Assembly: GCA_027687465.1 (NCBI GenBank)
Contig: JAQCQR010000001.1
Location: 1-64,000, forward strand
Length of the DNA: 64,000 nt
Source: Coriobacteriaceae bacterium AF08-21
Lineage (GTDB): Bacteria > Actinomycetota > Coriobacteriia > Coriobacteriales > Coriobacteriaceae
Reading direction: 5' to 3'
Positions 30,766 through 39,377 of the stretch are shown here, one piece after another. Both the position numbers and the translations under genes were made by a program. The notes beneath the pieces were generated by a model that was not told the origin of the DNA, did no database searches, and saw only the letters and a program-made list of their open reading frames with translations. The number at the start of each line of letters is the position of its first letter. The first letter of the stretch is position 1.

Positions 30766-33258
30766 TTATAGGTAGCGGCCGGTGATGCTTGCGGGGCAGG
30801 CCACGATGTCGCCCGGTGTGCCGGCGCAGACGATTTGCCCGCCGGCATCGCCACCGCCCGGGCCCATGTCGATCACATAATCGGCGTTACGGATAAGGTC
30901 GAGGTCGTGTTCGATCACGACAACCGTGGCGCCCTTGGCGACGAGGCCGTCAAACACACTCAGCAACACCTGAACATCGAGCGGATGTAGTCCGATTGTG
31001 GGCTCGTCAAATACGAATACGGCATCATCCTGCACGCGGCCCATCTCGCTCGCGAGCTTAAGACGCTGCGCCTCGCCGCCCGAGAGCGCCGGCGTGGGCT
31101 CGCCGAGCGTCAGGTAGCCCAGCCCCAGGTCGTGAAGCGTCTGCAGGCGCGCCTGAACTTTCTTGAGTCCCACCGTGGCGTCGAGGGCCTCATCCACGCT
31201 CATATCCATAAGTTGCGGCAACGTGAGCAGGCTGCCGTCCTTGCCCTCGCGATGAATATGCGAAGCCGCGTCTGCATAACGCGAGCCACGGCATGCAGGG
31301 CAGACGATCTCGACATCGGGCAAAAACTGCACGTCAAGCGATATCGAGCCCGTGCCATCGCATGTGGGGCAGCGCAAGGCGCCGGTGTTGTAGCTAAAGG
31401 CACCCGCCTTATACCCTGCCGCCTTGGCCTTGGGCGTGCGGGCGAAGGCGCGGCGCAGCTCATCATGGATGTCGGCATAGGTCGCCACCGTCGAGCGCAC
31501 GTTGGCGCCAATGGGCGTGGCGTCAATCAGGTTGGCGCGCGCGATGCCCTCGGCATCGACCCAACGCACGTGCCTCGGCAGGCGCTCGCCAGCCGCTTGC
31601 GCCTTGAGCGCCGGGATGAGCGTCTCGAGCACCAATGTCGTCTTGCCCGAACCTGAAACACCCGTTACCGCGACAAGGCGGCCGCGCGGGATATCGACTT
31701 CGAGCGGTTTGACGGTATGGATGGCATCGGTCGCCATGCGGATATGGCCCAGATCGAACATTTCGTCGTCAGCCACCTGCGGGCGCAAGCGCTTGGGGTC
31801 CGAGTGCAAGAACGGCGCGATGCGGCTACCCTGCGATTGTTCGACCTCGCCCACCGTACCGGCGGCGATCACATGACCGCCGCCTGCTCCGGCAACGGGG
31901 CCCATCTCGACCAGATAGTCGGCTTCTGCCAGCACGCGCGTGTCGTGGTCAACAACAACCACGGTGTTGCCGTCATCCACCAGATCGCGCATCACGCCCA
32001 CCAGGCCATCGACATTGGCAGGATGCAAGCCGATCGAAGGCTCGTCCAGCACATACAGCACGCCCGTCGATCGGTTGCGCACCACGCGGGCAAGCTGCAC
32101 GCGCTGGCGCTCGCCCGTAGACAGTGTGGCACCGGCGCGGTCGAGCGAAAGGTAGTCGAGACCCAGGTCGATCAGGCGACGGGCCGTGCTCAAAAACGAA
32201 TCGCAGATGTCCCCGGCCATGGGCCGCATCTCGGTCGGCAAGGATGCGGGCACCCCACGCACCCACTCAATCGCCTCGCCCAGCGTCATGGCCGCCGCCT
32301 GCGCCAGATTGATGCCGCGCACCTGGGGCTGGCGCGCGGCCTCGGCAAGACGCGTGCCTCCGCAGTCACGACACGGCCCTTCGCGCAAAAAGCGTGCAAC
32401 GCGCTTGAGCCCCTTATCGTCCTTAACCTTGGCGAGCGCATTCTCGACAGTATAGACGGCGTTGTAATAGGTAAAGTCGAGCGGCGTGGCGCCCTCGCCG
32501 TTTTTGGGAACGTAGAGAATGTGCTTCTTAACCGCCGGGCCATGGAACACGATATCGCGCTCTTGGGGCGTGAGCTGGTTAAACGGCACGTCGGTGCGCA
32601 CCCCCATCTCGCCGGCCACCTGTTTCATCAGATCCCACATGAGCGTGCCCCAGGGAAGCACCGCGCCCTCGTCGATGGTCTTTGACTCGTCGGGCACCAG
32701 GCTCGCCTCGTCCACTTCGCGCATAACGCCGGTACCGCCGCAGGTAGGGCACGCGCCGCCACTGTTAAAGGCAAGGTCCTCGGCACCCGGCGCATAGAAC
32801 TCGCGCCCGCATGCGGGGCATGTGAGCGACAGGCCCGCGGCCACGTTAAGGCTCGGCTCCACACGCGTCCCGCAATGCGGGCACACGTGATGGGCGCAGC
32901 GGCTAAAGAGCAGGCGCAGGCTGTTGTTGAGCTCGGTCATGGTGCCAAAGGTCGAGCGCACGCCTGGCACACTAGGACGCTGATGCAATGCGAGCGCCGC
33001 CGGCACGTGCAGCACCTCGTCCACCTGTGCGTGCTCGGCCTGCGTCAGACGACGGCGGGTATAAGTGCTGAGCGCCTCCAGATAACGACGCGAGCCCTCG
33101 GCATACAGAACCCCCAGCGCCAGCGAGCTCTTGCCCGAACCTGACACGCCGGCAATGCCCACGAGCCTTCCCAGCGGAATATCGATATCGATGTCCTTAA
33201 GGTTATGGACACGCGCGCCACGTACTTCGATAGCGCTTGGTTGTTGCGACACCGTCAT
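30766..33258 (-). CDS. UvrA paralogue (class II UvrA-like ABC ATPase)
   Basis: 830 residues from ATG 33258 with GGAAGGGGA upstream, about 110 residues shorter than UvrA. Two ABC modules are visible: Walker A GVSGSGKSS and GVSGSGKTT, signatures LSTGERQRV and LSGGEAQRL, and Walker B DEPSIGLHP and DEPTIGLHP. CxxC pairs (CPHC, CPAC, CPTC) form the zinc modules. The shortness fits class II UvrAs, which lack the UvrB-interaction region and are linked to drug tolerance or DNA damage rather than canonical repair. It is downstream of an ATPase gene on the same strand. Confidence 0.88.
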   Translation of the reverse strand: MTVSQQPSAIEVRGARVHNLKDIDIDIPLGRLVGIAGVSGSGKSSLALGVLYAEGSRRYLEALSTYTRRRLTQAEHAQVDEVLHVPAALALHQRPSVPGVRSTFGTMTELNNSLRLLFSRCAHHVCPHCGTRVEPSLNVAAGLSLTCPACGREFYAPGAEDLAFNSGGACPTCGGTGVMREVDEASLVPDESKTIDEGAVLPWGTLMWDLMKQVAGEMGVRTDVPFNQLTPQERDIVFHGPAVKKHILYVPKNGEGATPLDFTYYNAVYTVENALAKVKDDKGLKRVARFLREGPCRDCGGTRLAEAARQPQVRGINLAQAAAMTLGEAIEWVRGVPASLPTEMRPMAGDICDSFLSTARRLIDLGLDYLSLDRAGATLSTGERQRVQLARVVRNRSTGVLYVLDEPSIGLHPANVDGLVGVMRDLVDDGNTVVVVDHDTRVLAEADYLVEMGPVAGAGGGHVIAAGTVGEVEQSQGSRIAPFLHSDPKRLRPQVADDEMFDLGHIRMATDAIHTVKPLEVDIPRGRLVAVTGVSGSGKTTLVLETLIPALKAQAAGERLPRHVRWVDAEGIARANLIDATPIGANVRSTVATYADIHDELRRAFARTPKAKAAGYKAGAFSYNTGALRCPTCDGTGSISLDVQFLPDVEIVCPACRGSRYADAASHIHREGKDGSLLTLPQLMDMSVDEALDATVGLKKVQARLQTLHDLGLGYLTLGEPTPALSGGEAQRLKLASEMGRVQDDAVFVFDEPTIGLHPLDVQVLLSVFDGLVAKGATVVVIEHDLDLIRNADYVIDMGPGGGDAGGQIVCAGTPGDIVACPASITGRYL

Positions 33259-33294
33259 CGCTCCCCTTCCTGTTAGCCGAACGTGGCAAAGGAA

Positions 33295-33323
33295 TGTGAC
33301 AAAGGGACAGTCCCTTTGTCACA
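33295..33323. repeat. Type B palindromic element, copy 2
   Basis: TGTGACAAAGGGAC and GTCCCTTTGTCACA are exact inverted arms around A. It lies between uvrA-like and the AAA ATPase gene, adjoining the TGA stop of the latter. Confidence 0.88.
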
Positions 33324-34442
33324 TCACTCGTGCCATAAAACACGATCGCGAATGTACTTGCCCAGCATAGGCACGCTAAACCGGACGAGACCGTATCCGG
33401 CGGCCTCGATGACGCGCTCGCGAATTAAGCTTGCGCGATATTTACTCGCCCAGCTCTGGGTGCGGTCGCAGCGCTCAATGATATCCGCCATGCGCGTCAG
33501 CTTGCCCTCGTCAACCGCCATAGCCTCGATAAAGAGGCGCTGTGGAGTGCGCAGCCCGTAATACAGAGGCGCGTCAACCGCTTCGTAGAACTCAGAGACG
33601 GCATCCGCATGACCAACCTCGACATCGCACCCTTCAATGACCTGCGAGCCACGCCGGACAGCAGACCGCCACATGTAATATCCCACCAGCTGAACCATAT
33701 AGGGATGTCCCATGCTCTTGTGCGCCGCAAGGTCCGCCGTCCCCGCATCAATGCAAAGACCAGCACATTCGACCGTCTGGATATATGAATCGCGCACCTG
33801 GGGCAAAGAAATCGCCCCCAACGTACGCTGCTGGGCGCGCCGCAAAAACGTCACGCTCGGCTCTTCGAGCAGATCGTCAACCATGCTGGGCAAGCCGGCA
33901 AAGACCAGCGCAAGACCACGCTGGTCGCCATCGGGCAAGCCCGTAGCATCCTGATCTCCCAGCACCTGCTGATAAAGAACGGCGAGAGTCGCCAGTTCCT
34001 CGATAGACGCAGATTGAGCCTCGTCAATCGCAAACAGAATACCCTTGCTTGGGCCGAGCTTCTTGAGACGTTCGTTGACCAGCCCTCGCAACGTCTCGCC
34101 TTTTGCCCGCGCCGCCTCAACCGACATCCGTCCAAACGATGGGCCAAACTCCATTGACGTCACAACGGGCTTATTCGAGCGGAGTGCGTCGGCCAAGCGG
34201 TCGCATAAACCAAGCGAAGCGGAATCGGAGACAACCGCCCATCCGCGCTCACTGGCCAGACGTTGCAGCTCCCGCAGGAGAACTGTTTTGCCACAGCCGC
34301 GGTTTCCTGTAATGAGCATGAGTCTGCCCGGCGCTCCGGCACCGTTATCGAGCCCCTCCTCAAAATCTTCGATGACCGACTCGCGACCGATGAGTATCGG
34401 AGGCCGCTTACCAGCCGTTGGCTTAAAGGGATTTGGATTCAT
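33324..34442 (-). CDS. AAA/STAND-like ATP-binding protein
   Basis: 372 residues from ATG 34442. An N-terminal ATPase domain has GRESVIEDFEEGL, Walker A GNRGCGKTV (about 47-55) and Walker B LFAIDEAQ, as in archaeal-type ATPases (PF01637/AAA_16). A C-terminal winged-helix-like region (about 270-372) could contact DNA. The function is unknown; such genes are often stand-alone or toxin-antitoxin-like. Its promoter region carries three helically phased repeats. Confidence 0.8.
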   Translation of the reverse strand: MNPNPFKPTAGKRPPILIGRESVIEDFEEGLDNGAGAPGRLMLITGNRGCGKTVLLRELQRLASERGWAVVSDSASLGLCDRLADALRSNKPVVTSMEFGPSFGRMSVEAARAKGETLRGLVNERLKKLGPSKGILFAIDEAQSASIEELATLAVLYQQVLGDQDATGLPDGDQRGLALVFAGLPSMVDDLLEEPSVTFLRRAQQRTLGAISLPQVRDSYIQTVECAGLCIDAGTADLAAHKSMGHPYMVQLVGYYMWRSAVRRGSQVIEGCDVEVGHADAVSEFYEAVDAPLYYGLRTPQRLFIEAMAVDEGKLTRMADIIERCDRTQSWASKYRASLIRERVIEAAGYGLVRFSVPMLGKYIRDRVLWHE

Positions 34443-34477
34443 GTCGGCCTCCTCGGATTGGCAAAGGCTAGCAATAG

Positions 34478-34508
34478 TTATACCAACTTATACCGAGTTA
34501 TACCAACT
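34478..34508 (-). promoter_or_regulatory. Three 10-bp phased TTATACC repeats before AAA ATPase
   Basis: TTATACCAAC, TTATACCGAG and TTATACCAAC follow one another at 34478, 34488 and 34498, exactly one helical turn apart. On the minus strand they read GGTATAA, giving overlapping TATAAC/TATAAG -10-like words. A factor binding one face of the helix, or self-regulation by the ATPase, is possible. Confidence 0.55.
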
Positions 34509-34511
34509 GAA

Positions 34512-34540
34512 TGTGATAAAGGAGCTGTCCCTTTGTCACA
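34512..34540. repeat. Type B palindromic element, copy 3
   Basis: TGTGATAAAGG and CCTTTGTCACA arms with one mismatch. It contains the stop codon of the Tet(M)-like gene (minus strand ATG TGA). Confidence 0.85.
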
Positions 34541-36539
34541 TGTGGCCGAAAAATTCCGCGTCGGCGGGGCGATAGGGGCGGAAGGTGGCGGGATCGATCT
34601 TTACGTGCGCCGCGGCGGGTACGTCGTACCACTTGACGGTATAGCCGGCGCCGTGAGAGCAAAAGACCGAATCGGGCGTGTTGGGCAGATCGGCCTCGGG
34701 CTCATAGGCGGCCGTCTCGATTACGCGCTCGGCATCATGGCAAGCCGCATAGCCGGCGAACTCCAGGTACAGATGACCGCGACCGCTCGTGTAGGCAGCC
34801 ACCTCCAGCGCATAATCCTGCACCTCGGATGCCGGCACGCGACCCACAAGCTTCGCCCGGTCTCCCGCCATCGTCGGCGGCTTGTACTCGGCGCCCATGC
34901 GCGTGGCATCCGAGAGCGCCCGGCCCACGCACTCCCCCGGCACCTCGAGCTCAAAGTGATACCACGGCTCCAGCAGCACGGCTGCGCCGACCTCACGCGC
35001 CTGCATCAAACCCTGGCGAATCGCGCGGTACGTGGCCTGGCGAAAATCGCCGCCCTCGGTGTGTTTGGCATGCGCGCGGCCGCCCGTAAGCGTAATGCGC
35101 ACATCGGTGATGGGCGAGCCGGTCAGTGCGCCCAGGTGATCGCGCTCCATGGCGTTGGTGAGTGCCAAACGCTGCCAGTTAAGATCGAGCTTGTCGGTCG
35201 AGGTCACGGTGCCAAACTGCACGCCCGAACCCGCTGGCAACGGCTCCAGGCGCAAATGCACCTCGGCATAGTGGCGCAGCGGCTCAAAGTGGCCCACGCC
35301 CTCGACCGGCTGCGAAATAGTCTCCTTATAGAGAATGCCGCCAGACTCAAACTCAACCGAAAGGCCAAAGCGATCGACCAACACCCGCTGTACGACCTCG
35401 AGTTGCACGGCGCCCATCAACTGCAAATGAATCTGCTCAAGATGCGTATTCCAGCTTACGCCGAGCATGGGATCTTCGTCCGCCAACTCAGTCAATGCTT
35501 TGAACACCGTGTGGACGTCGTGTTCGCCCGGAAGCACCGTATAGGTGAGAACTGGCGCAATGACGGGCGCATCGCACGCGGGTTCCGCGCCCAAGGCGTC
35601 CCCTGGGCGAACGTGCGCAAGACCCGTCACGGCACAAATACCGCCAGCGGCAACTTCTTGGGCAAGCTCATACTTCTCGCCGTTATAGATGCGCACCTGA
35701 TCGACCTTTTGCTCCCATGCCTCGGCACCGGAGCGCCCCTCGATCATCTGCTTTGCATGCAGCGTGCCGCCGGTCACTTTTACCCAAGCCAAGCGCTCGC
35801 CGCGATCGCCGCGGCTGACGCGATAGACGCGCGCGGCGAACTCCGGCGGCCACGCCCTCTCACGCATCAGCGCGCACATGCCATCCAGCAGCTCGCCCAC
35901 GCCCTGGTCCTTAAGCGCCGAGCCGGCAAAGCAAGGAAAGAGCCTGCGCTCGGCAACCATGCGCGAAAGCGTTGCGACGGAAAGCTCGCCTGTCTCAAGA
36001 AACTCCTCGAGGGCTGCCTCGTCCAACGCGGCAGCGTCCTCCCAAGCGGCACCGCCCGTCAGCAGTTCGTTGGCATCCAGACAGCCCTCGGAAAGACGCT
36101 GCCCAAGCTGTGTCAGTAAAACATCGCGGCCGGGATTCTCCAAATCGATTTTGTTGATAAAGACAAACGTCGGGATGTCATAGCGCGCAAGCAGGCGCCA
36201 CAAGGTTTCGGTGTGTCCCTGCACGCCGTCGTTGGCACCTACCACCAAAATCGCGTAGTCGAGCGCACGCAACGTGCGCTCTGCCTCGGCCGAAAAATCC
36301 ACGTGTCCGGGAGCGTCCACGAGCATGACGCGGGTATCACCGTGGTCGAACACGGCCTGCGACGAGAAAATCGTGATGCCGCGCTCGCGTTCGATAGCGT
36401 TGGTATCCAGGTGCGAGTCGCCGTCGTCCACACGGCCGCGCTTGCGAATGCGACCTGCGTTGAACAGCATGGCCTCGGCCAGCGTAGTCTTGCCGGCATC
36501 GACATGCGCCAAGATTCCAACGACAGCTTGCTTCGACAT
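34536..36539 (-). CDS. Tet(M)-like ribosomal-protection-type GTPase
   Basis: 667 residues from ATG 36539 with GAGGAGA. EF-G-family motifs are AHVDAGKTT, RERGITI, DAPGH and NKID, followed by EF-G-like domains II to V. The architecture and length match Tet(M)/Tet(O)/Tet(W) (about 640) and Otr(A) rather than EF-G (about 700). It may protect ribosomes from tetracycline or be a chromosomal housekeeping relative; resistance cannot be inferred from sequence alone. Its base composition resembles the neighbours, so recent transfer is not evident. The gene ends in ATG TGA provided by a type B element. Confidence 0.82.
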   Translation of the reverse strand: MSKQAVVGILAHVDAGKTTLAEAMLFNAGRIRKRGRVDDGDSHLDTNAIERERGITIFSSQAVFDHGDTRVMLVDAPGHVDFSAEAERTLRALDYAILVVGANDGVQGHTETLWRLLARYDIPTFVFINKIDLENPGRDVLLTQLGQRLSEGCLDANELLTGGAAWEDAAALDEAALEEFLETGELSVATLSRMVAERRLFPCFAGSALKDQGVGELLDGMCALMRERAWPPEFAARVYRVSRGDRGERLAWVKVTGGTLHAKQMIEGRSGAEAWEQKVDQVRIYNGEKYELAQEVAAGGICAVTGLAHVRPGDALGAEPACDAPVIAPVLTYTVLPGEHDVHTVFKALTELADEDPMLGVSWNTHLEQIHLQLMGAVQLEVVQRVLVDRFGLSVEFESGGILYKETISQPVEGVGHFEPLRHYAEVHLRLEPLPAGSGVQFGTVTSTDKLDLNWQRLALTNAMERDHLGALTGSPITDVRITLTGGRAHAKHTEGGDFRQATYRAIRQGLMQAREVGAAVLLEPWYHFELEVPGECVGRALSDATRMGAEYKPPTMAGDRAKLVGRVPASEVQDYALEVAAYTSGRGHLYLEFAGYAACHDAERVIETAAYEPEADLPNTPDSVFCSHGAGYTVKWYDVPAAAHVKIDPATFRPYRPADAEFFGHM

Positions 36540-36600
36540 GGCTCTCCTCTTATTGCAAGCCCACCGCACGCGGCAACGGGCATTCTCGTTCCACACTGGA

Positions 36601-36765
36601 TGATACAATTTACGGGCCGGCGGGCGAAGCGGGCCCTATCCCCCGACCGAGCTCATCGCCCCGCGTTGCCGCGCGGCGATTTTCGCAGGTTCGCGCCTTG
36701 CGAAAGCCGGCACCTCCCCTAACAGCGCAGCGACCAAAAATGGCCCCACCCGGGGCCATTTTCAT
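36601..36765 (+). ncRNA. Candidate structured small RNA
   Basis: TGATACAAT (36601-36609) has the extended -10 form. The DNA after it folds into successive hairpins: GGGCC/GGCCC (36614-36636), ATCGCC-C-CGCG/CGCG-C-GGCGAT with loop TTGC (36655-36680), and the directly abutting TTTCGCA-GG/CC-TGCGAAA (36681-36705). A terminator (36737-36762) follows. No ORF with a ribosome site fits. It could instead be the leader of the Tet(M)-like gene on the minus strand, so strand and existence are uncertain. Confidence 0.4.
36737..36762. terminator. Bidirectional terminator
   Basis: AAAATGGCCCC (36737-36747) pairs with GGGGCCATTTT (36752-36762). The minus-strand T run is longer, so it ends the GNAT gene, and possibly the candidate RNA on the plus strand. 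Confidence 0.82.
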
Positions 36766-36796
36766 GTACATGGATTGTTGATACGCGTCCTCGCTC

Positions 36797-37285
36797 TTAT
36801 GCCTCGCGCAGCCAGTCGAACGCAACACGCGGCGTGCCGTCCGACACATACACGACGCCGGCGCGCTCGAACCCCGCTTTCATGCTCGCGCCCTGCATGG
36901 GCAGGTTGTCCGCGTGCGTGTCGATACGCAGGTGGTCAGCGCGCGCCTTGGCAAAGGCAAACATCGCGGCCGCGATACCGTGCACGGTGCCGTCGGACGC
37001 CACGCGGTGCAGTACGGCGTACGGAGTGTCGCTACGCCACTGACCGTCCTCGATGACGTCATAGCACTCGTCCGGACCCGGTAAAAAGGCAAACGTCGCC
37101 ACCACGCGGCCGTCGACTTCGCACACGTAACTGCCACCAGCGGCAATATCGGCAGCCAACTGCTCGGCCGAAGGCGTGCCCTCGGGCCACTGCGTGGCGT
37201 TGCCATGCGCGCGCATAAAAGCGCGGGCCGCGTCATAGATAGCCATGACGGCGGGAATGTCGGTATCGAGGGTTTTTCTGATCAT
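36797..37285 (-). CDS. GNAT-family N-acetyltransferase
   Basis: 162 residues from ATG 37285 (GTG 37288 is an alternative), with GAGG upstream. The N-terminal IRKTLDTDIPAVMAIYDAARAFM and the acetyl-CoA-binding strand region VLHRVASDGTVHGIAAAMFAFA, which replaces the RxxGxG/A loop in this subfamily, indicate GNAT. C-terminal RIDTHADNLPMQ is also typical. The acceptor substrate is unknown. Confidence 0.85.
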   Translation of the reverse strand: MIRKTLDTDIPAVMAIYDAARAFMRAHGNATQWPEGTPSAEQLAADIAAGGSYVCEVDGRVVATFAFLPGPDECYDVIEDGQWRSDTPYAVLHRVASDGTVHGIAAAMFAFAKARADHLRIDTHADNLPMQGASMKAGFERAGVVYVSDGTPRVAFDWLREA

Positions 37286-37362
37286 CACGCGGCGACCTCA
37301 CGTTTATTGGTATCACTTTGATTGAGCAATGATACCAGCGTTTGAAGAGGGGCGCGAAGCAG

Positions 37363-37659
37363 ATGGGGAGCAAAAAGCGAGCCGCCTGGTCAAAGGCAAA
37401 GAGCGAGTTTTTGGGCGCTGCCACCGGCGGCGATATGAGCGATCTGTTTGCGCGCGAAGACGAGCGCCGCGACGCCCTGGACGCCGAGCGCGATGAAGCC
37501 TGGCGCTACAAGTCGTGCGAACGCAAAAACCGTTACGACACGCGCGCCGAGGCAGAGGCCGTTATGGCCGACTGCGAAAACCGCGGACGGCGCGGCCTGT
37601 CCTGCTACAAATGCGAATACTGCGGCGGCTGGCACCTGACGTCGCACCCTTGGAAATAG
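37363..37659 (+). CDS. Small Zn-ribbon-like protein
   Basis: 98 residues from ATG 37363; GAGGGG lies upstream at somewhat long spacing. A basic N-terminus and charged middle lead to CYKCEYCGGWHLTS, with Cys also at SCERK and DCEN. The CxxCGGWH ending is found in small actinobacterial proteins of unknown function, often thought to bind zinc and nucleic acid. It is divergent from the GNAT gene. Confidence 0.75.
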   Translation: MGSKKRAAWSKAKSEFLGAATGGDMSDLFAREDERRDALDAERDEAWRYKSCERKNRYDTRAEAEAVMADCENRGRRGLSCYKCEYCGGWHLTSHPWK

Positions 37660-37707
37660 ACCCCGCATCGGCACGGCACTGGCGAAGCGCCAGCCATCGT
37701 GCGGAAG

Positions 37708-38412
37708 CTACGGACGCGGCGGCACCAAAACGTCGTAGCGGACGGCCTTGCCCGCAAGCTGATAGCTCGGCTTAACGCCGGCAAGCAGCGGCCCCTTCAC
37801 CGGCCGCTTGATAACGACCTTGCGCGGCCGCGCCGCAAGCGCAGCTTCGACCAGCGTCTCCTCATCGGCGCACGGCTGTTCCAGATGGTGCAAAAGTTGA
37901 AACTTCTTTTTCACCGCCGCGCTCTTGGTGCGCTCGGGAAACATGGGGTCCAGATACACCACGTCGGGAGCGGTGAGCTCGCCCTGCCCGATCAGCTCGG
38001 CTGTATGGCGAAGGCCGGCAATGCTATCCTCGCCCGCATGTAAGCGCATGCGCGCCACGGCAGCCGCAAGCGCCGGATCATCTGCCGCGCGATCCAAAGC
38101 ATCCTTGAGGAGCGCCGCGATCACGCAATCCTGTTCATACAGATCGACGGTAAAGCCCGCGGCCGCCAGCAGCAGCGAATCCTCACCAAAGCCCGCCGTG
38201 GCATCAATCGCCCATGGGCGCTCGATGCCTTTTGTGCGCGCAACCTTTACCAGCAGCTCTTGCTGCAGGCGGCCCTGCTTGAGTCGTGGCAGCATGCGGC
38301 CAAAATCGGCGCGCAGTTCCATCGTGCCGTCGGTGAGCGTGAGGCCCTCGGACTTCCCGGTCAGCTCAAGCCCCGCGGCCCGAGCAACAGAAAAGGGATC
38401 GACGACGCCCAT
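37708..38412 (-). CDS. rsmJ: 16S rRNA (guanine-1516-N2)-methyltransferase-like
   Basis: 234 residues from ATG 38412 with AAGGAG five bases upstream. The SAM motif is DATAGFGEDS and the catalytic-site motif is YLDPMFPERTKSA, both hallmarks of RsmJ, which methylates G1516 of 16S rRNA. The C-terminal KVVIKRPVKGPLL is also conserved. Convergent with the Zn-ribbon gene, whose stop is about 50 bases away. Confidence 0.88.
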   Translation of the reverse strand: MGVVDPFSVARAAGLELTGKSEGLTLTDGTMELRADFGRMLPRLKQGRLQQELLVKVARTKGIERPWAIDATAGFGEDSLLLAAAGFTVDLYEQDCVIAALLKDALDRAADDPALAAAVARMRLHAGEDSIAGLRHTAELIGQGELTAPDVVYLDPMFPERTKSAAVKKKFQLLHHLEQPCADEETLVEAALAARPRKVVIKRPVKGPLLAGVKPSYQLAGKAVRYDVLVPPRP

Positions 38413-38475
38413 GGACACTCCTTAGCAAACAAAACGAATACATGGGCGCCATTCATGTCGGCACCCAACCGTCCG

Positions 38476-38619
38476 TTATTGTCCCACATGCGACATGGTC
38501 CACAGCATCCCAATGCAAAGCACCGCCATCAATCCCGTGCACACGGCAGCGATCACAGAATCACCCATGCGCCTTCCCAACGACCGCGGTTCACGCACTT
38601 GCTCTGGTCCGTACATCAT
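38476..38619 (-). CDS. 47-residue single-pass membrane protein
   Basis: A short ORF with an excellent AAGGAGGAG site directly before MMYGPEQ at 38619. A charged N-terminus with RRMGDS is followed by one hydrophobic helix, AAVCTGLMAVLCIGMLW, and the end TMSHVGQ; stop TAA at 38476-38478. The strong ribosome site and the charged-then-hydrophobic layout argue for a real gene. The function is unknown. It precedes rsmJ on the same strand by about 60 bases and may share its promoter. Confidence 0.65.
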   Translation of the reverse strand: MMYGPEQVREPRSLGRRMGDSVIAAVCTGLMAVLCIGMLWTMSHVGQ

Positions 38620-38847
38620 GGCTCCTCCTTAGACTCACTTCTTATCACGGCCTCATCATCACAGCGCCGCACATGAGCTGCCATCGATTTGACTTACAGC
38701 TGGCTTTCCTTTTTGAAAGATTGCCCTGCACAGGCGAGAAGCGCTTTCTAACACACACGCCGTCACGTTGAACTACAATGTGCTTCACGATATGTGCAGC
38801 ATATGGGACGCGCCAGACTGGCAGCGCCCGAATCGAAAGGACTACCT

Positions 38848-39249
38848 ATGAGCGCCGCGCGCAAGACACTCAAAATCCTTGCCCTCATCTATTTTGTTTT
38901 GGGCATCGCCAGCCTCGTCATCGGTATCACCGGCATCGCAACCGGCAAATTTGAATCCGTCTACGGATCGAACGCCATGCTCGCCGCGGTCGTGCTTGTC
39001 GCCAAGGGCGTTATCGACCTTGCCGCAGGTGTTGCGGGCATCAAGGGCGCCAACAAGCCTTCGCAGGTGGATGGCGCGTTTAAGCTCGGCATCGTTGCCG
39101 CAATCGCCACGATTGCGCAGGCTGTGCTCACCCTTCCCGCGCTCGGCGGCAGCGCCGTCAATATTGGAGCCTTTGTCATCGTGGTCTACGACCTGTTCTT
39201 TGTTCAGCAGGCACACGACGTTAAGGCCGAGAACAAGGATCGTCTGTAG
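38848..39249 (+). CDS. Four-helix small membrane protein
   Basis: 133 residues from ATG 38848 with GAAAGG. Four hydrophobic segments (about 8-30, 42-64, 78-98, 102-122) and a short charged tail. No catalytic motif was seen; it resembles uncharacterised integral membrane proteins of gut Actinobacteria. Monocistronic with its own terminator. Confidence 0.75.
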   Translation: MSAARKTLKILALIYFVLGIASLVIGITGIATGKFESVYGSNAMLAAVVLVAKGVIDLAAGVAGIKGANKPSQVDGAFKLGIVAAIATIAQAVLTLPALGGSAVNIGAFVIVVYDLFFVQQAHDVKAENKDRL

Positions 39250-39287
39250 GCACCTGCCCCCACAGCTCCCTGCAGCCAAGCAACTAA

Positions 39288-39323
39288 AAAGGGCCGATCG
39301 CGCATCTCCGCGGTCGGCCCTTT
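39288..39323 (+). terminator. Terminator after four-helix protein
   Basis: AAAGGGCCGA (39288-39297) pairs with TCGGCCCTTT (39314-39323), an A tract before and a T run in the arm. Confidence 0.8.
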
Positions 39324-39340
39324 ACGTTTGCCCAGATAAA

Positions 39341-39377
39341 ACCTGCCAAAATAAACCTGTCCCTTTTTGGTAGGTTA
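39341..39377. repeat. Type C palindromic element, copy 3
   Basis: ACCTGCCAAAATAAACCTG followed by TCCCTTTTTGGTAGGTTA resembles the pair near 19949-20050. Its right end carries the TAA stop of the convergent rlmA-like gene. Confidence 0.75.

Noticed and set aside
34263..36119. 618-codon open frame on the plus strand
   Set aside because: It is antisense to the Tet(M)-like GTPase and has no family features.
36601..36765. SRP RNA, tmRNA or RNase P RNA
   Set aside because: The GGAAGGAAGCA-type SRP loop, the tmRNA tRNA-like ends and the RNase P core words are absent on both strands.
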